Origin: Epichloe hybrida
Lineage: Eukaryota; Ascomycota; Sordariomycetes; Hypocreales; Clavicipitaceae
Assembly (NCBI GenBank): GCA_019022495.1
Contig: JAFEKR010000007.1
Span: 806,001-870,000 of the forward strand
Direction: 5' to 3'
DNA length: 64,000 nt
Below, one piece after another: positions 20,542 to 29,566 of the stretch. The position numbers and the translations under genes were made by a program. A model generated the notes under the pieces. The model was not told where the DNA came from, did not search any database, and worked only from the letters and a program-made list of their open reading frames with translations. Each line of letters begins with the position of its first letter. The first letter of the stretch is position 1.

Positions 20542-20812
20542 TGTTAAGGATATTTATAGCCTTATATTATAGCCTTAGATATTAGGCATTACTCTTATTA
20601 TCCCCTCTTCGTTTAATAATGTAGCTTTTCGCATCGCCTTTAATATCGCGGTTTATTACAGGCTTTGTTTAAAGACCTAGATTTATTGCTTGTAGATTTA
20701 AAGCTTATAAGCTTCCCTTTTCTCTCTGTTGGATTTGGAATTCCTAGATAGCAATTCTATCATTATCTTCTCTTCTGCTCTCTCTCTTTGCCTCCGTCTG
20801 CATCACTCCACA
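20542..20812 (+). repeat. 3' LTR of the Copia element
   Basis: TGTTAAGGATATTTAT to GCATCACTCCACA, 271 bp. The outer (3') 100 bp are unmutated (GTTGGATTTGG, GTCTGCATCACTCCACA), while the inner part carries RIP changes relative to the 5' LTR. Confidence 0.95.
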
Positions 20813-21386
20813 GTTTAGTTGTATGTTTGACCGCTCATGTCTTTTTCCAGGATTCAAAACCCAGAGACATGGTTATGAAACGAGCTCGATAGAAAGATAA
20901 GACTACGGATTGAAAGAATGTTCGGTATGGGGAAGGGCGTTTCCTTTGGAACAGGTTGCTGTGGGAAGCTTGCTGACTTTAGCCGAGTGGAACATGAGTG
21001 GCATGAGGTTGAAGAGACGATTACGTGTTGATCAAGCGTGGGGTGACAGAGGGTACACCGGATTTATTGGCTAGCAAACAGAAGAAAAGTGCAGGTGCAT
21101 CTGTAAGGGCAACAAGGCAATCATCACATTAAGACAAGGAAGGAACAAAATAATCATAATGGCTTAATAAATGATGGCATTTGCCGTCGCATATTGGACC
21201 GAAACTGTTGGGTTGCTATTTCATGGACAGATGAGGAAATAAAGCCAGGAGGGCACATGTAAGCAACCAATGAAGATTTTTATCGTGTGTACGAATCAAC
21301 TAGATCTAATTAGCTGTTGTCGTGGTTCGGGCGCTTTAACTAGAGCTACGGCCGGATAACTTTGAGGCTGCCGTCATTGTTCTCGC
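20813..21386. other. Flank of the Copia insertion, no gene
   Basis: Starts with the second GTTTA target duplication. Normal base composition. Only short ORFs; nothing recognised. Confidence 0.5.
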
Positions 21387-22325
21387 TTATGTATGAGACA
21401 TTTCCAATTGATAGGCCAGATGAGAGAACTTAACATCGTCAACAATTCCGGTGCATGATTGTAGTTCCTCTCGAAGCGCATCGGTAGCATCCGGCCGAAA
21501 CTGGACACCATTGTGACTCCTTGTTCTGACTCCACGAATAAAGCCCCCAGGCATCTGAACCATCATGGTCCTCGTATTGACACGGAGTGCGACCTCTTCG
21601 GTAGTCTTGGTGCCAGGAAAAATGGCCAGTATCCTGTAGCTGTCGGCCGATATTCCTCCATGGACCCAGATCTCGTTCAAAAATGGACCGAGGTTTTGGA
21701 AGCCAAGGGCGTGAGCGATCGAGAAGGCATCGTAGATCCCGGGCAAGTCTTGCAACCAAACGACAACAATTAGTACTTCCCTGGCACCCTTATCTATCAT
21801 CCTCTGGCGCCGACGCAAAGCGGCATTCCAATCGGTGAAGAACGAGATGAATGGACTCCCTTTGCACCGCTCGCAGAGAGGTTCGTCTGCCCGCCGACAG
21901 CGGAAACAATGCTGTCTCTGCCAAGGACGGAGGTGATCAAAGCATGCTTGGGCGTCACCGTTGCGTTGAGGGTTGTGCGCTCTCATATTCCCATCTCTAT
22001 CATAGAATGTGCAGTTCCGGAAGTAATGGCCTTGGTCGTGCAGTTCAACGCGAAACGCGATGGCACAGCACCGACGGAAAGCTCCAACGTCGAAACGCAT
22101 GCTGTATGCCAGGGCAGACGGCACCGGACGGTCAAGTGGCCGACAAGCCAGCAGCAAAAGGGAGCGTCGGAGTAGAAGGCGAGGCGATACAAATCTACCA
22201 CATCCAGTACAGTAAATCCCAACTTCGTAGGTTAGGCAGTACGGCGGAAAGAAGTATTGCCTCAGGAGGCGGTACGAAATTGATGTTGCCCGATGGCGGA
22301 TGTGGAAGGATGCAGACGGAGGCAA
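21387..22325 (-). CDS. Hypothetical Cys-rich protein, 5' end fused to a solo LTR
   Basis: A continuous frame of 312 codons on the minus strand, stop at 21387. I do not recognise it. Visible features: CTGCG near residue 40, a Cys/His cluster QRQHCFRCRRADEPLCERC (possible zinc finger, residues about 135-155), then a mixed alpha/beta region with REVLIVVVWLQDLPG, YRILAIFPGTKTTEEVALRV and a C-terminus ending YQLEMSHT. The upstream end of the open frame lies inside the solo LTR (22301-22565) and has no ATG there. The first ATG is at 22100 (MRFDVGAFRRCC), giving 237 residues. Either the original 5' end was displaced by the LTR element, or transcription starts in the LTR, which reads in the same direction. 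Spliced upstream exons were not found. Confidence 0.5.
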   Translation of the reverse strand: MPPSASFHIRHRATSISYRLLRQYFFPPYCLTYEVGIYCTGCGRFVSPRLLLRRSLLLLACRPLDRPVPSALAYSMRFDVGAFRRCCAIAFRVELHDQGHYFRNCTFYDRDGNMRAHNPQRNGDAQACFDHLRPWQRQHCFRCRRADEPLCERCKGSPFISFFTDWNAALRRRQRMIDKGAREVLIVVVWLQDLPGIYDAFSIAHALGFQNLGPFLNEIWVHGGISADSYRILAIFPGTKTTEEVALRVNTRTMMVQMPGGFIRGVRTRSHNGVQFRPDATDALREELQSCTGIVDDVKFSHLAYQLEMSHT

Positions 22326-22565
22326 AGAGTGATCAGAAGAGAAGATGATGATGTGGAATTGCTATCCAGGAATTCGGAATCTACCAAGGAAAAAGAAGCT
22401 TATTATAAGCTTTAAATCTATTAATTAGTGATTCTAGGTCTTCAAACGAAGCCTACGATGAAACGCGATAACAAACGCGATGCGGGAAGCTACATCGTCA
22501 AACGAAGAGGTGATGACGAGAGCGATACCTGAGGCTTCCATGTGAGGCTGTGAATATCCTCAACA
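22301..22565 (-). repeat. Solo Copia LTR, little mutated
   Basis: 265 bp, TGTGGAAGG to CCTCAACA on the plus strand (TGTTGAGG to TTCCACA as an LTR). It aligns with the Copia LTRs at 14267 and 20542 and keeps most CA/TG dinucleotides, so it approximates the unmutated LTR. Flanking 5-mers GCGGA (22296-22300) and TATTG (22566-22570) do not match, unlike the other insertions. It may result from recombination between two different elements. Confidence 0.88.
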
Positions 22566-23462
22566 TATTGCGGTTGACTGCTGCACAACAAGGCTACTGT
22601 TACTAGTCGCAATGATGCCAATTATTACTTAATTTACCAGCAGCAATTTATTAGTGCGCGGCGTGCTACCAACCCGAGGCCCCCCCCCCCCCCCTTCCCC
22701 CCTTGGCAAGTACTACCAGCACCCAAGCCGCAGTATTTTGGTCACTCGTTCGTCGGCGTCTCACCAGCTACATATTTACAGTGCTCAGGAGGCCTAGTCG
22801 GCGTATCGTTGGGGTATCGCTACAAGATTGGGAAACATGCCACGGAAGCCACCATTCTCCGTTTGGGTTTGCTACATATCATCGTAAGGCGGGCAGAGAC
22901 AAGCTCAGGCATAGTTATTTAAGGTGAAGAAGCATGCTATTTGACGTGCGCTTCAAAGAAACATGAATATCGGCCAGATACTGAGGCAGCAGAAGTAAGG
23001 TACTGCTGTAACGGCAAGGGATCTAATTGCTCGTGGTGTGGGAACCGCTTAGGGTGTTACTATGGGCGCAGATGTGGCATGCCAATGTCGTTGGTCAGAT
23101 CAACCCGGTAAGGTATACGTTAGGGTGACATACAGAGAGAGGGTAATGTGCGGTTGTTATTATTAACCACATGCGGTGGGTTGTATGTACCCTGGCTCCA
23201 AGATTTTCTTTGCTAGTAAAAGAATGTCAAAAAATGACTTAGTTCAAGCTTAAAAAGCCTTAGAAAAGTGCAGTTAATTGACGGTCCTTCCAACATGCCT
23301 GTTTTAACTTCAAAGAGCCTTTAGGATGTAGAGGCTCCCCAAAATGCGGGGGTTTGTTCTGGTCCCGGCTTTTCTAGTTCTGGTCTCAGCGTAGCAGCAG
23401 ATTCACTTAACAGTTTGACGCCCCTGACTTCATCCAGGCGCGAGTTGCATTCAGATAATAGC
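22566..23462. other. Gene-free stretch with poly-C tract
   Basis: Contains a run of about 14 C (22681-22694) followed by CTTCCCCCC. A decayed tail of the 24119 gene may extend to 23321 in another frame. No other gene seen. Confidence 0.5.
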
Positions 23463-24119
23463 TTAGAGCATGCTTTTGCTCCCGTCCCGCATGGTGGCAT
23501 CATGCTGCTCACGCAAGTCTTTGTTGTCCATGTTGTAGTTCGCGATGGACTCTATTTTCGAGCAGAATCGAGACTCAATGTGATCTTTAATCCATTGCCT
23601 TTCCTTTAGGTATTGCCTCAGACAGGCGATATCACTGTCTGAAAGACTCATGTCGGAGCGAAGTTTCGTTCGAATGCTCTGTTGTTTAGCAAAGGAATCC
23701 GGCGGACACCGCGTCTTCGACATATCTTGAATTGATGGTGGTGTGAACGGATACTGCTTCAACTTGGCTTGTATCTCTAGAGGCAGAACCTGTGGTACAA
23801 AGTTGCTGAGCAGCTCAGGTTAGAAGGTTCAAGGCCACCATGGCTACACAAATAGGGGTTCTTACAGAGACTCTCCATCCCACTGATACCACCGTACTGT
23901 TACATCACTGTCGCAGAGGGATTTACCGTGATCGACAGAAAAGTTACACCGGCGATTATCGCAGCCGAACCGAGCACCATAAACATTCCATCGATCTTGC
24001 TTGGGATCGAAATCACGATTCCAGGTACGCTGGCATATGAGATCCAGCATGAACAGGCATCTATTTTCATATCCCTCGCCGGGCACTAAGTGCGTCTTCG
24101 TTTGAACTAAAATTCTCAT
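23463..24119 (-). CDS. Hypothetical protein of 198 residues, two exons
   Basis: I do not recognise the family. Exon 1 (24119-23866) starts MRILVQTKTHLVPGEGYENR and contains five cysteines (CLFMLDLIC, FGCDNRRC, SLC) and several Trp. A 60-bp intron (23865-23806; donor GTAAGA, branch TTCTAAC, acceptor GCTCAG) joins it in phase to exon 2 (23805-23463): WYQWDGESL/NFVPQVLPLEIQ. Exon 2 is helical and charged (SDSDIACLRQYLKERQWIKD) and ends GSKSML. A second frame overlapping the end continues protein-like (KLLSECNSRLDEVRGVKLLSE, to 23321), which suggests that a +1 frameshift has shortened the protein by about 45 residues. Orientation matches the next two genes upstream. Function unknown. Confidence 0.6.
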
Positions 24120-24524
24120 AGATACCGTTAGGTATTTACCTACTTAGGCGCTATGTTCTCGTGATTGCTGTTGTTTGTTGTCATCTTATACGTCGATAAT
24201 GGAACAGAGATGGCACGAGGGGAGGAGGCGGAACTAGAGGCTAAGCAGTAGGCGGGGCTTGTCGATGCACCGCCATAATCTAGACTATTACTAATCTTAG
24301 CCACATTTGAATGAATCGTGTTCAGTTTAGCCACTGTTGCGCAAGGTACCACTTGTTGCTGTGAACTAAAGTGATGCGGTGGAACAATCTGTATGACGTT
24401 TTGCTAGGAACTTGAAAGTATCTGACGTGCTATTATACTATCTCGTGGCTCTGTATTGTCAAACTCGCACTAGGCTACCAGACACCAAAAAAAAAAAAAA
24501 AATGCAAGTACACATTGGGATCAC
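24120..24524. other. Intergenic stretch
   Basis: Contains a run of 15 A (24487-24501) next to the stop of the DUF7924-type gene. No gene supported. Confidence 0.55.
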
Positions 24525-26100
24525 TCATCTCTTCTTCCGTGGAGGTCTCGATCTTGACTCGGTACGCTTGGCTGGCTGCCAAAATGTGAGATCCAACGAT
24601 AGCTCGTCCGCGGATGTGTCGGAATCCCAGGGCGGCGAGACATTCGAGTTGGGTTTCAGGGCCGTTTCTTGGCTGGTAATGATGGTGCCTTCCCTAGACG
24701 CTTCACTTGCCGTGGCCGAATCCAGATCGCCACTCCGAGATGAATCGGGCTGGTTTCCGAACGTTCTCTGGTTTGCTAGCTTGATCGCTTCATCTCTCAT
24801 TTGCTTTGTCCAATCTCTAGCGTTGCGATAAGCAGCAGCACCTTGTCGAAATGAGTCTGCGTCGCCAGCGAGAGCCCAGGACCTGACATGTGTCGTCACA
24901 TAACCGGGTTTGGCTTCCGAATCGCAGGGTGCTATTGGATGGGTGCTGTACATCTTCAATTGACCACCATGGTATATTGAGGAAATAGTGTACGCCTTAT
25001 TGTCGTATTGTGGCTCCGTAATGCCATGCGACTGCAGACTATGAATTCCTCTAGCCCCCAAAGCACCGTTATAACATGACTGTCGGCAAGCAACTGATAA
25101 TGTTCCATCTGGCCCTTTGGCTTCGAGAAAAAAATTAGGTGCTATCGGCAGGTCGCACTGTGTCGAGGGGATAATCTGACCGTTTAGGTCTCTGCGAATT
25201 CTACGATCGAGCTGCTCAGGACGCGCACCGTAGTACAGGTCAGGGTTGCCTGGCACAATTGTGCCATCGGTTAGATGATCCAGATTTGTGAAGGGAATAT
25301 CTCCAGCAACGCACTTTCTATCGGAAACAGAACCCTCAATTATCGGTATAACGGTTGTTATGATGTCGCGTTCTTTAAAGGCATGAGTATCTGCTCTCTT
25401 GAACTTCCGAAAGTCATGGGTCGAGAATCGAGATGGAGACAAAGACGCTCTAGGTTGAGCTATTGTCTGAAGGATTTCGTCCACGTTCCCGGGTTCCGGT
25501 GGCGAGGTGCCATCAGGATACTCATATCCGTCTGGAAATATTCTATGATCGATCAAATGCTGTTGAAATGCGCGGTCGTACGGGCCAGTGCTTCGAGTGC
25601 TCGAAGTGTGGTGAGTTGCATTGCTCTTCGATAGAGAATGGCTGCCTCTTTTTCGGCGCCCGAGGCTCGATTGGCTGGAGCTCATAGCGGTGACGGTCTT
25701 GTCCCGAAGTCGACACTATGTCATCGTCAGCAGCAGTCAGCCCATCGTAGACGACTGTGCATACCCCTCTAATGTCCGTCAGATCTGGTCCGCCTTGTCT
25801 TGCGAAACGTTCAATAGTCGGCGCCGGTCTAGACGTCTGCTCAGGCTCTTGATGTCTAGAGGGCCTTCCGCCGGCAATGTTGCGTCTATTCAATTCCCGT
25901 AACGCCTTTCGTGTCAGCGGGATACTCGATAATTCGTCCCAGAATCTGGGGGGTGGGATATCAGGATGATTTGGCTTCTTTTTCTTTGACCGCTGAGTTT
26001 GTCGATCCTCCTCGGGTCCTTGGTTGCAGAGTGATGCGAATTGGCGCTTGCGACCTGGAGCAGTACCGTCCGTATGCTGTCGAGCTCGTACTGGTGACAT
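24525..26100 (-). CDS. DUF7924-type fungal protein, two exons, apparently intact
   Basis: Exon 1 (26100-25765) encodes a basic N-terminus (RSKKKKP) and the conserved PRFWDELSSIPLTRKALREL helix, then FARQGGPDLTDIRG. A 49-bp intron (25764-25716; donor GTATGC, CTGAC branch, acceptor CATAG) is phase 0. Exon 2 (25715-24525) carries the main domain: STGPYDRAFQQHLIDHRIFP, FRKFKRADTHAFKERDIITT, a GNPDLYYGARPEQL loop, PNFFLEAKGPDGT and RQSCYNGALGARGIHSLQ. I recognise the arrangement as the fungal family annotated DUF7924 (from memory, not searched). Predicted length 508 residues with no internal stop. The order PD (residues 270-271), ExK (310-312) and Gln324 resembles a PD-(D/E)XK nuclease core, which is my inference. 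The C-terminal 100 residues are low-complexity and end in RSRPPRKKR, a possible nuclear localisation signal. The SRPK-like kinase lies upstream in the same orientation. Confidence 0.8.
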
Positions 26101-26886
26101 TATCGGGCTTTCATCATTGTCCAGGGCATGGTGCAGGAGCCATCATGTACGAAGCGTGGTCCTGGGCGGGCTTCGATTTCTTGGCTCCAATTTGCCGTTT
26201 TCGCGCCGCAAAAAGCTGCGTGATACGCGTGCGGCTTGCCATGTCATTTACTGGCCTACCAGGAGAAAAGAGTTGGACACACCTGACACAGGAGTTGCCT
26301 AACAAAGTGGAGCGGAGTTCCCAGTCACATGACAGCGCAGCCGTCTTGTGTACGGATTACGGAGTACACAGCTGTAATTAAAGCTGTAATTATCAAGGCA
26401 ACCCCAACGACGGCCTCATAAGCTTTCGTCGCTTAGGATGGCTGGATGGCTGGATGGCTGGATGGATGGATGGATGGATAGACGACGGATGATGCATGAT
26501 GCATGATGCATGCCCCTGTCCGCTCTGTAAGCTCTGTAAGCGCTGGGAGCCAGTCTACAAAAAGGATGCATCGAGAGCAATCCGCTAAGGGCTCGCGTTA
26601 AACAAACCACGGAAAGAAGCGCCTTCCAGGTGGTACTGGGGTATTGCTGGTTCATGCCTTCTAGAATTGAACTGTCGTAGGCGCTTAAAGGCCCGTCTCA
26701 CCCAAAAGTGCTATCCGCTGTGACAAGCTGCTTTCCTGGCCGCCCCGTGCCTTTTGGTACTGGACGACGAGGCAAAAGGACACTACAGCTAATCGAGGTT
26801 TGCCCCAGCGCCAAATGCTTTATTACAATCTTCATGCGACTGCGTAGTCTGACCGGAAGCCTTCTCGACCGGTCGGAGCATACAAT
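26101..26886. other. Promoter side of the DUF7924 gene; no further gene
   Basis: Separates the DUF7924 gene from the stop of the upstream kinase. Contains the GGATGGCT/GGAT microsatellite. ORFs here are short and unsupported. Confidence 0.5.
26431..26511 (+). repeat. Compound microsatellite (GGATGGCT)n/(GGAT)n/(GATGCAT)n
   Basis: About three copies of GGATGGCT, four to five of GGAT, then three of GATGCAT in tandem. Confidence 0.9.
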
Positions 26887-28453
26887 CTATATGCTTTCTT
26901 CCTCCTTCCTACGTTCCACCATAAATGGGTCAGTTAACAGCACCCTCGTCGGACTCCGTTCATCAGGATTCGTGATAATCATTCTCTTGATGAAGTTGAG
27001 GAAATCCGATCTTTCCTCATCATGTGGGGTCCTGGACGAGTTGCGATTCGCCTCGCGCACTTCCCAAACCTTAACTCGGTCGTAGAGGGCTGGTGCTAAA
27101 ATGTCAGTATCGCGGCTTCTAATCAATTCAAAGGAGGAAAGGCAGAGAATACCCACAATTTTCATGTTGCCGATCAGGCGTGTTCCAAAGTTTCGGCCAA
27201 GTTTCTGGGGGAGGTCCACCAAATTGAATTGCCCGGAAAAGATAATCTTTCAGAGAACCCCATGTCGAAATAAGCTCGTTGCCCGATTTGACATGGTATA
27301 GCTTAATATGAATATTAATCTCATGCATTGGAAAACTTGGCAACGATGACCTACCGTACATCCGACAGCCCAAATGTCGGCCGCTTCGCTCCAAGTAGAG
27401 CCGATTCTGCCATCGCACAGTTCGTGAAGTACAACTTCTGGCGGCCGAATCGCCGTGGGAGCTGCACCTAACAAGTTGGGGACCGCCTGACTTATTTTGT
27501 AGGCTATGTGAAAAGGCGATTATAATGTTAGCCGAGTCACAGAAATATGCGCAATATCCACGTACCTCTTCCAAAGTCCAGAATTTTGATGGTTACCGGG
27601 CCAGCGGGGAAGGCCTTCCTGCTTTGTAAAAAGTCTGCAATTGTTACAGGTTGAACAATATAAGGGGGTACTGAGTTCAACGGGAATGTTGGATCGCGAG
27701 GAACGACTGGAATGACTTCTGGGTTGGCAAAATGATCGGTGATGTCGTCCTCCTTGAATTGCTCCAGCTGCGGGAGGGCAATCCCGAAATTGGCGATATG
27801 GGGATCTGTGTATGTGCGTCAGTTGCTTGACCATCATCAGTGTACACTACCGGCCCTACCTCCGTGTACTATGCCTTCCCCGTGAAGGAAGGCAAACCCT
27901 TCTACTATTTGTCGTACAACGTCAAATGAACAATGTTGCCTGGTATCTGGATCACTCAGTGGAGAGATGACTTCGGTCACCAAACACTGGTGGAATCCAT
28001 TCGGCCCCTCAACAATAAATACGTCTAAGAGTTCGATGACTCTCTGGTAGCCATGCTTTCCTGGCCCAGTTTTACAGAGCTGGGATAGAATCTCGGTTTC
28101 CCCATCGGGAAGGGGTATATCTGACCCAAGTCCGACTTTGACAGCAACATAACGTCTACAGGGAGAAGTCAATTTCTCAAAAGCACACATTCTCGGCGCC
28201 AAACTTACTTCTCGACAAGGTCGCGAGCCAGCCAAACTGTAGCGAATGCCCCAAATCCGAGCTTCAACATGATTCGATATCTGGGCTCTTTATTCACGTC
28301 GCTGACACAAGTGAACGGCTTGGGAAGGACATCGCCGAGAGTGATGGGATGCAATCCAAATTGTTTGTATCTTGTCAGATCTTCGAACTCCGCTTCAGCG
28401 CCAGTATAGAAAAAAATTTCCAATTGCCCTTGCAGAGATGTTGAGGTTTCCAT
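26887..28453 (-). CDS. SRPK-like (CMGC-type) fungal protein kinase, multi-exon
   Basis: Six exons with introns at 28208-28156, 27859-27806, 27565-27504, 27354-27302 and a doubtful 34-bp one at 27152-27119; predicted 436 residues. Motifs in order: glycine loop KLGFGAFATVWLARD (64-78), catalytic lysine in RYVAVKV (Lys88), catalytic loop HGDPHIANFG (179-188), metal motif LDFGRAYK (256-263), activation-segment end AIRPPEVVL, F-helix WSEAADIWAVGCT, then STWGSLKDYLF and the C-terminal DFLNFIKRMIITNPDERS. The HGDxHxAN and long insert between catalytic loop and DFG are typical of fungal SRPK-related kinases, whose classical members phosphorylate SR splicing factors. The 34-bp gap is shorter than normal introns and may instead be a frameshift; otherwise all catalytic residues are present. 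Cytosolic or nuclear. Confidence 0.8.
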
Positions 28454-28870
28454 TAGGTTTCAAAGACATGGAGGTATGAGACAATGGAGTAATGACGCAA
28501 GTTTGCTGGACAGGAGTACGGTAATAAAATTTTTGGTGATATTACTCTATCCGGAATGCTGAATACTCCAGCCCCAGTGTTGGTGGCAGGCTGACACTGG
28601 CAGCCACGGGCACGGGAGGAGGGGCTGGGGCTAAACCCATGTGCCGCCGGTGACGATTGAACGATTGATACGATGGGACTGGAGGGCCGGATCGTATCCG
28701 GATTGACGCCGGCGCTAATTGAGCACGCCATCCTCATGGCGGCTTTAGGGAGGGCGCCAACTTGCCTTCTTCAGCCACTCATGGAATTTGCCCGGAGTGA
28801 AGTGGTACCAAAAATGGTAGGGATAATGATGGTTGTATTTCTCAAGTCTGTAATCTACCTAAGCCCCATA
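28454..28870. other. Upstream region of the kinase gene, up to the RIP boundary
   Basis: Normal composition with no gene seen. At about 28870 the sequence changes abruptly to TA-dominated RIP-mutated DNA. Confidence 0.55.
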
Positions 28871-29349
28871 TAATTATGATTAACTATTACGTAATCTATT
28901 CTCCACCCTAATAGGCTAGCCTATTTTAAGATAGTGTTAACTATAACACTAAGAATCTTCTAAAATACTATAAGCTATTCTCCTTCTTAATTATTATTCT
29001 TTATTCCCTAATGGTTTTATATCTTCTTCTCTAGATCTTAATTAGCTATATCCTATATATTTAGTCTTAGAGGTTATAGTCTTTCCTAGCGTAAGATATA
29101 TATCTTTAGATTATTAATATAAATCTTTTAACCTTATCCTTTGCCTAAAGGTTTAATCTTATATAACACTAATAATAACTTTCTCTTAATTATTAAAAGC
29201 TTTCCCTAGGTCTTATAAAACTTCCCCTTTAACTTATTCTCTTTATTAATTTTCTCTTATATAAGATTACTTACTTTAAACTATTATAGTAGCTTAAAAG
29301 AATCTCCCTTATTGTTTACTTTTTAAGTTTAAACTAATTCCTTTCTTTT
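28871..29349. other. RIP-mutated relic of unknown type
   Basis: TA-saturated sequence between the gene island and the gypsy LTR. Probably an older transposon fragment; no motif is legible. Confidence 0.4.
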
Positions 29350-29566
29350 TGTTATGGACTAGCCCCTAGGCGACTGCAATAGGGCGTTAATATAGTATTA
29401 AGAGACTTAAGGAGAAAGGAGAAAAGGTAAGAGGCTATCCCTAGTAATACCCCTTACACCCCTTAGGCTACTTATATAAGCCTTCTTTCCTTACCCTAAC
29501 TACTTTTATTACTTCTCTCTTTAACTACTATATAGATAATGCTTAAGCAAAGCCTAAGCCCTTATA
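29350..29566 (-). repeat. 3' LTR of the outer gypsy element
   Basis: 217 bp, TGTTATGGACTAGCCCCTAGG to CCTAAGCCCTTATA on the plus strand. Matches 49007-49223 throughout, with C/T and G/A differences. Confidence 0.9.

Larger units (their letters stand above)
14267..20812 (+). mobile_element. Ty1/copia LTR retrotransposon, full length, RIP-inactivated
   Basis: 6,546 bp with 271-bp LTRs, flanked by a perfect 5-bp target duplication GTTTA (14262-14266 and 20813-20817). Directly after the 5' LTR lies GGTTATAAGCCTAGC (14538-14552), a primer-binding-site candidate found identically in the Copia at 56215. A purine run (AGGGGCAG) ends at 20541, just before the 3' LTR, as a polypurine tract should. The order Gag, integrase, reverse transcriptase, RNase H on the plus strand is Ty1/copia-type. 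The interior is saturated with TAA/TAG stops from RIP and interrupted by a TRIM at 17368-17986. Non-autonomous now. Confidence 0.95.

Noticed and set aside
22703..22927. 74-codon plus-strand ORF after the poly-C tract
   Set aside because: No motif, arginine-rich random composition, no splice signals or promoter evidence.
24412..24831. 139-codon plus-strand ORF containing a lysine run
   Set aside because: The lysines come from the poly-A tract and the rest is antisense to the DUF7924-type gene.
25911..26381. 156-codon plus-strand ORF
   Set aside because: Overlaps the first exon of the DUF7924-type gene in antisense; the minus-strand motif FWDELSSIPLTRKALREL is decisive.
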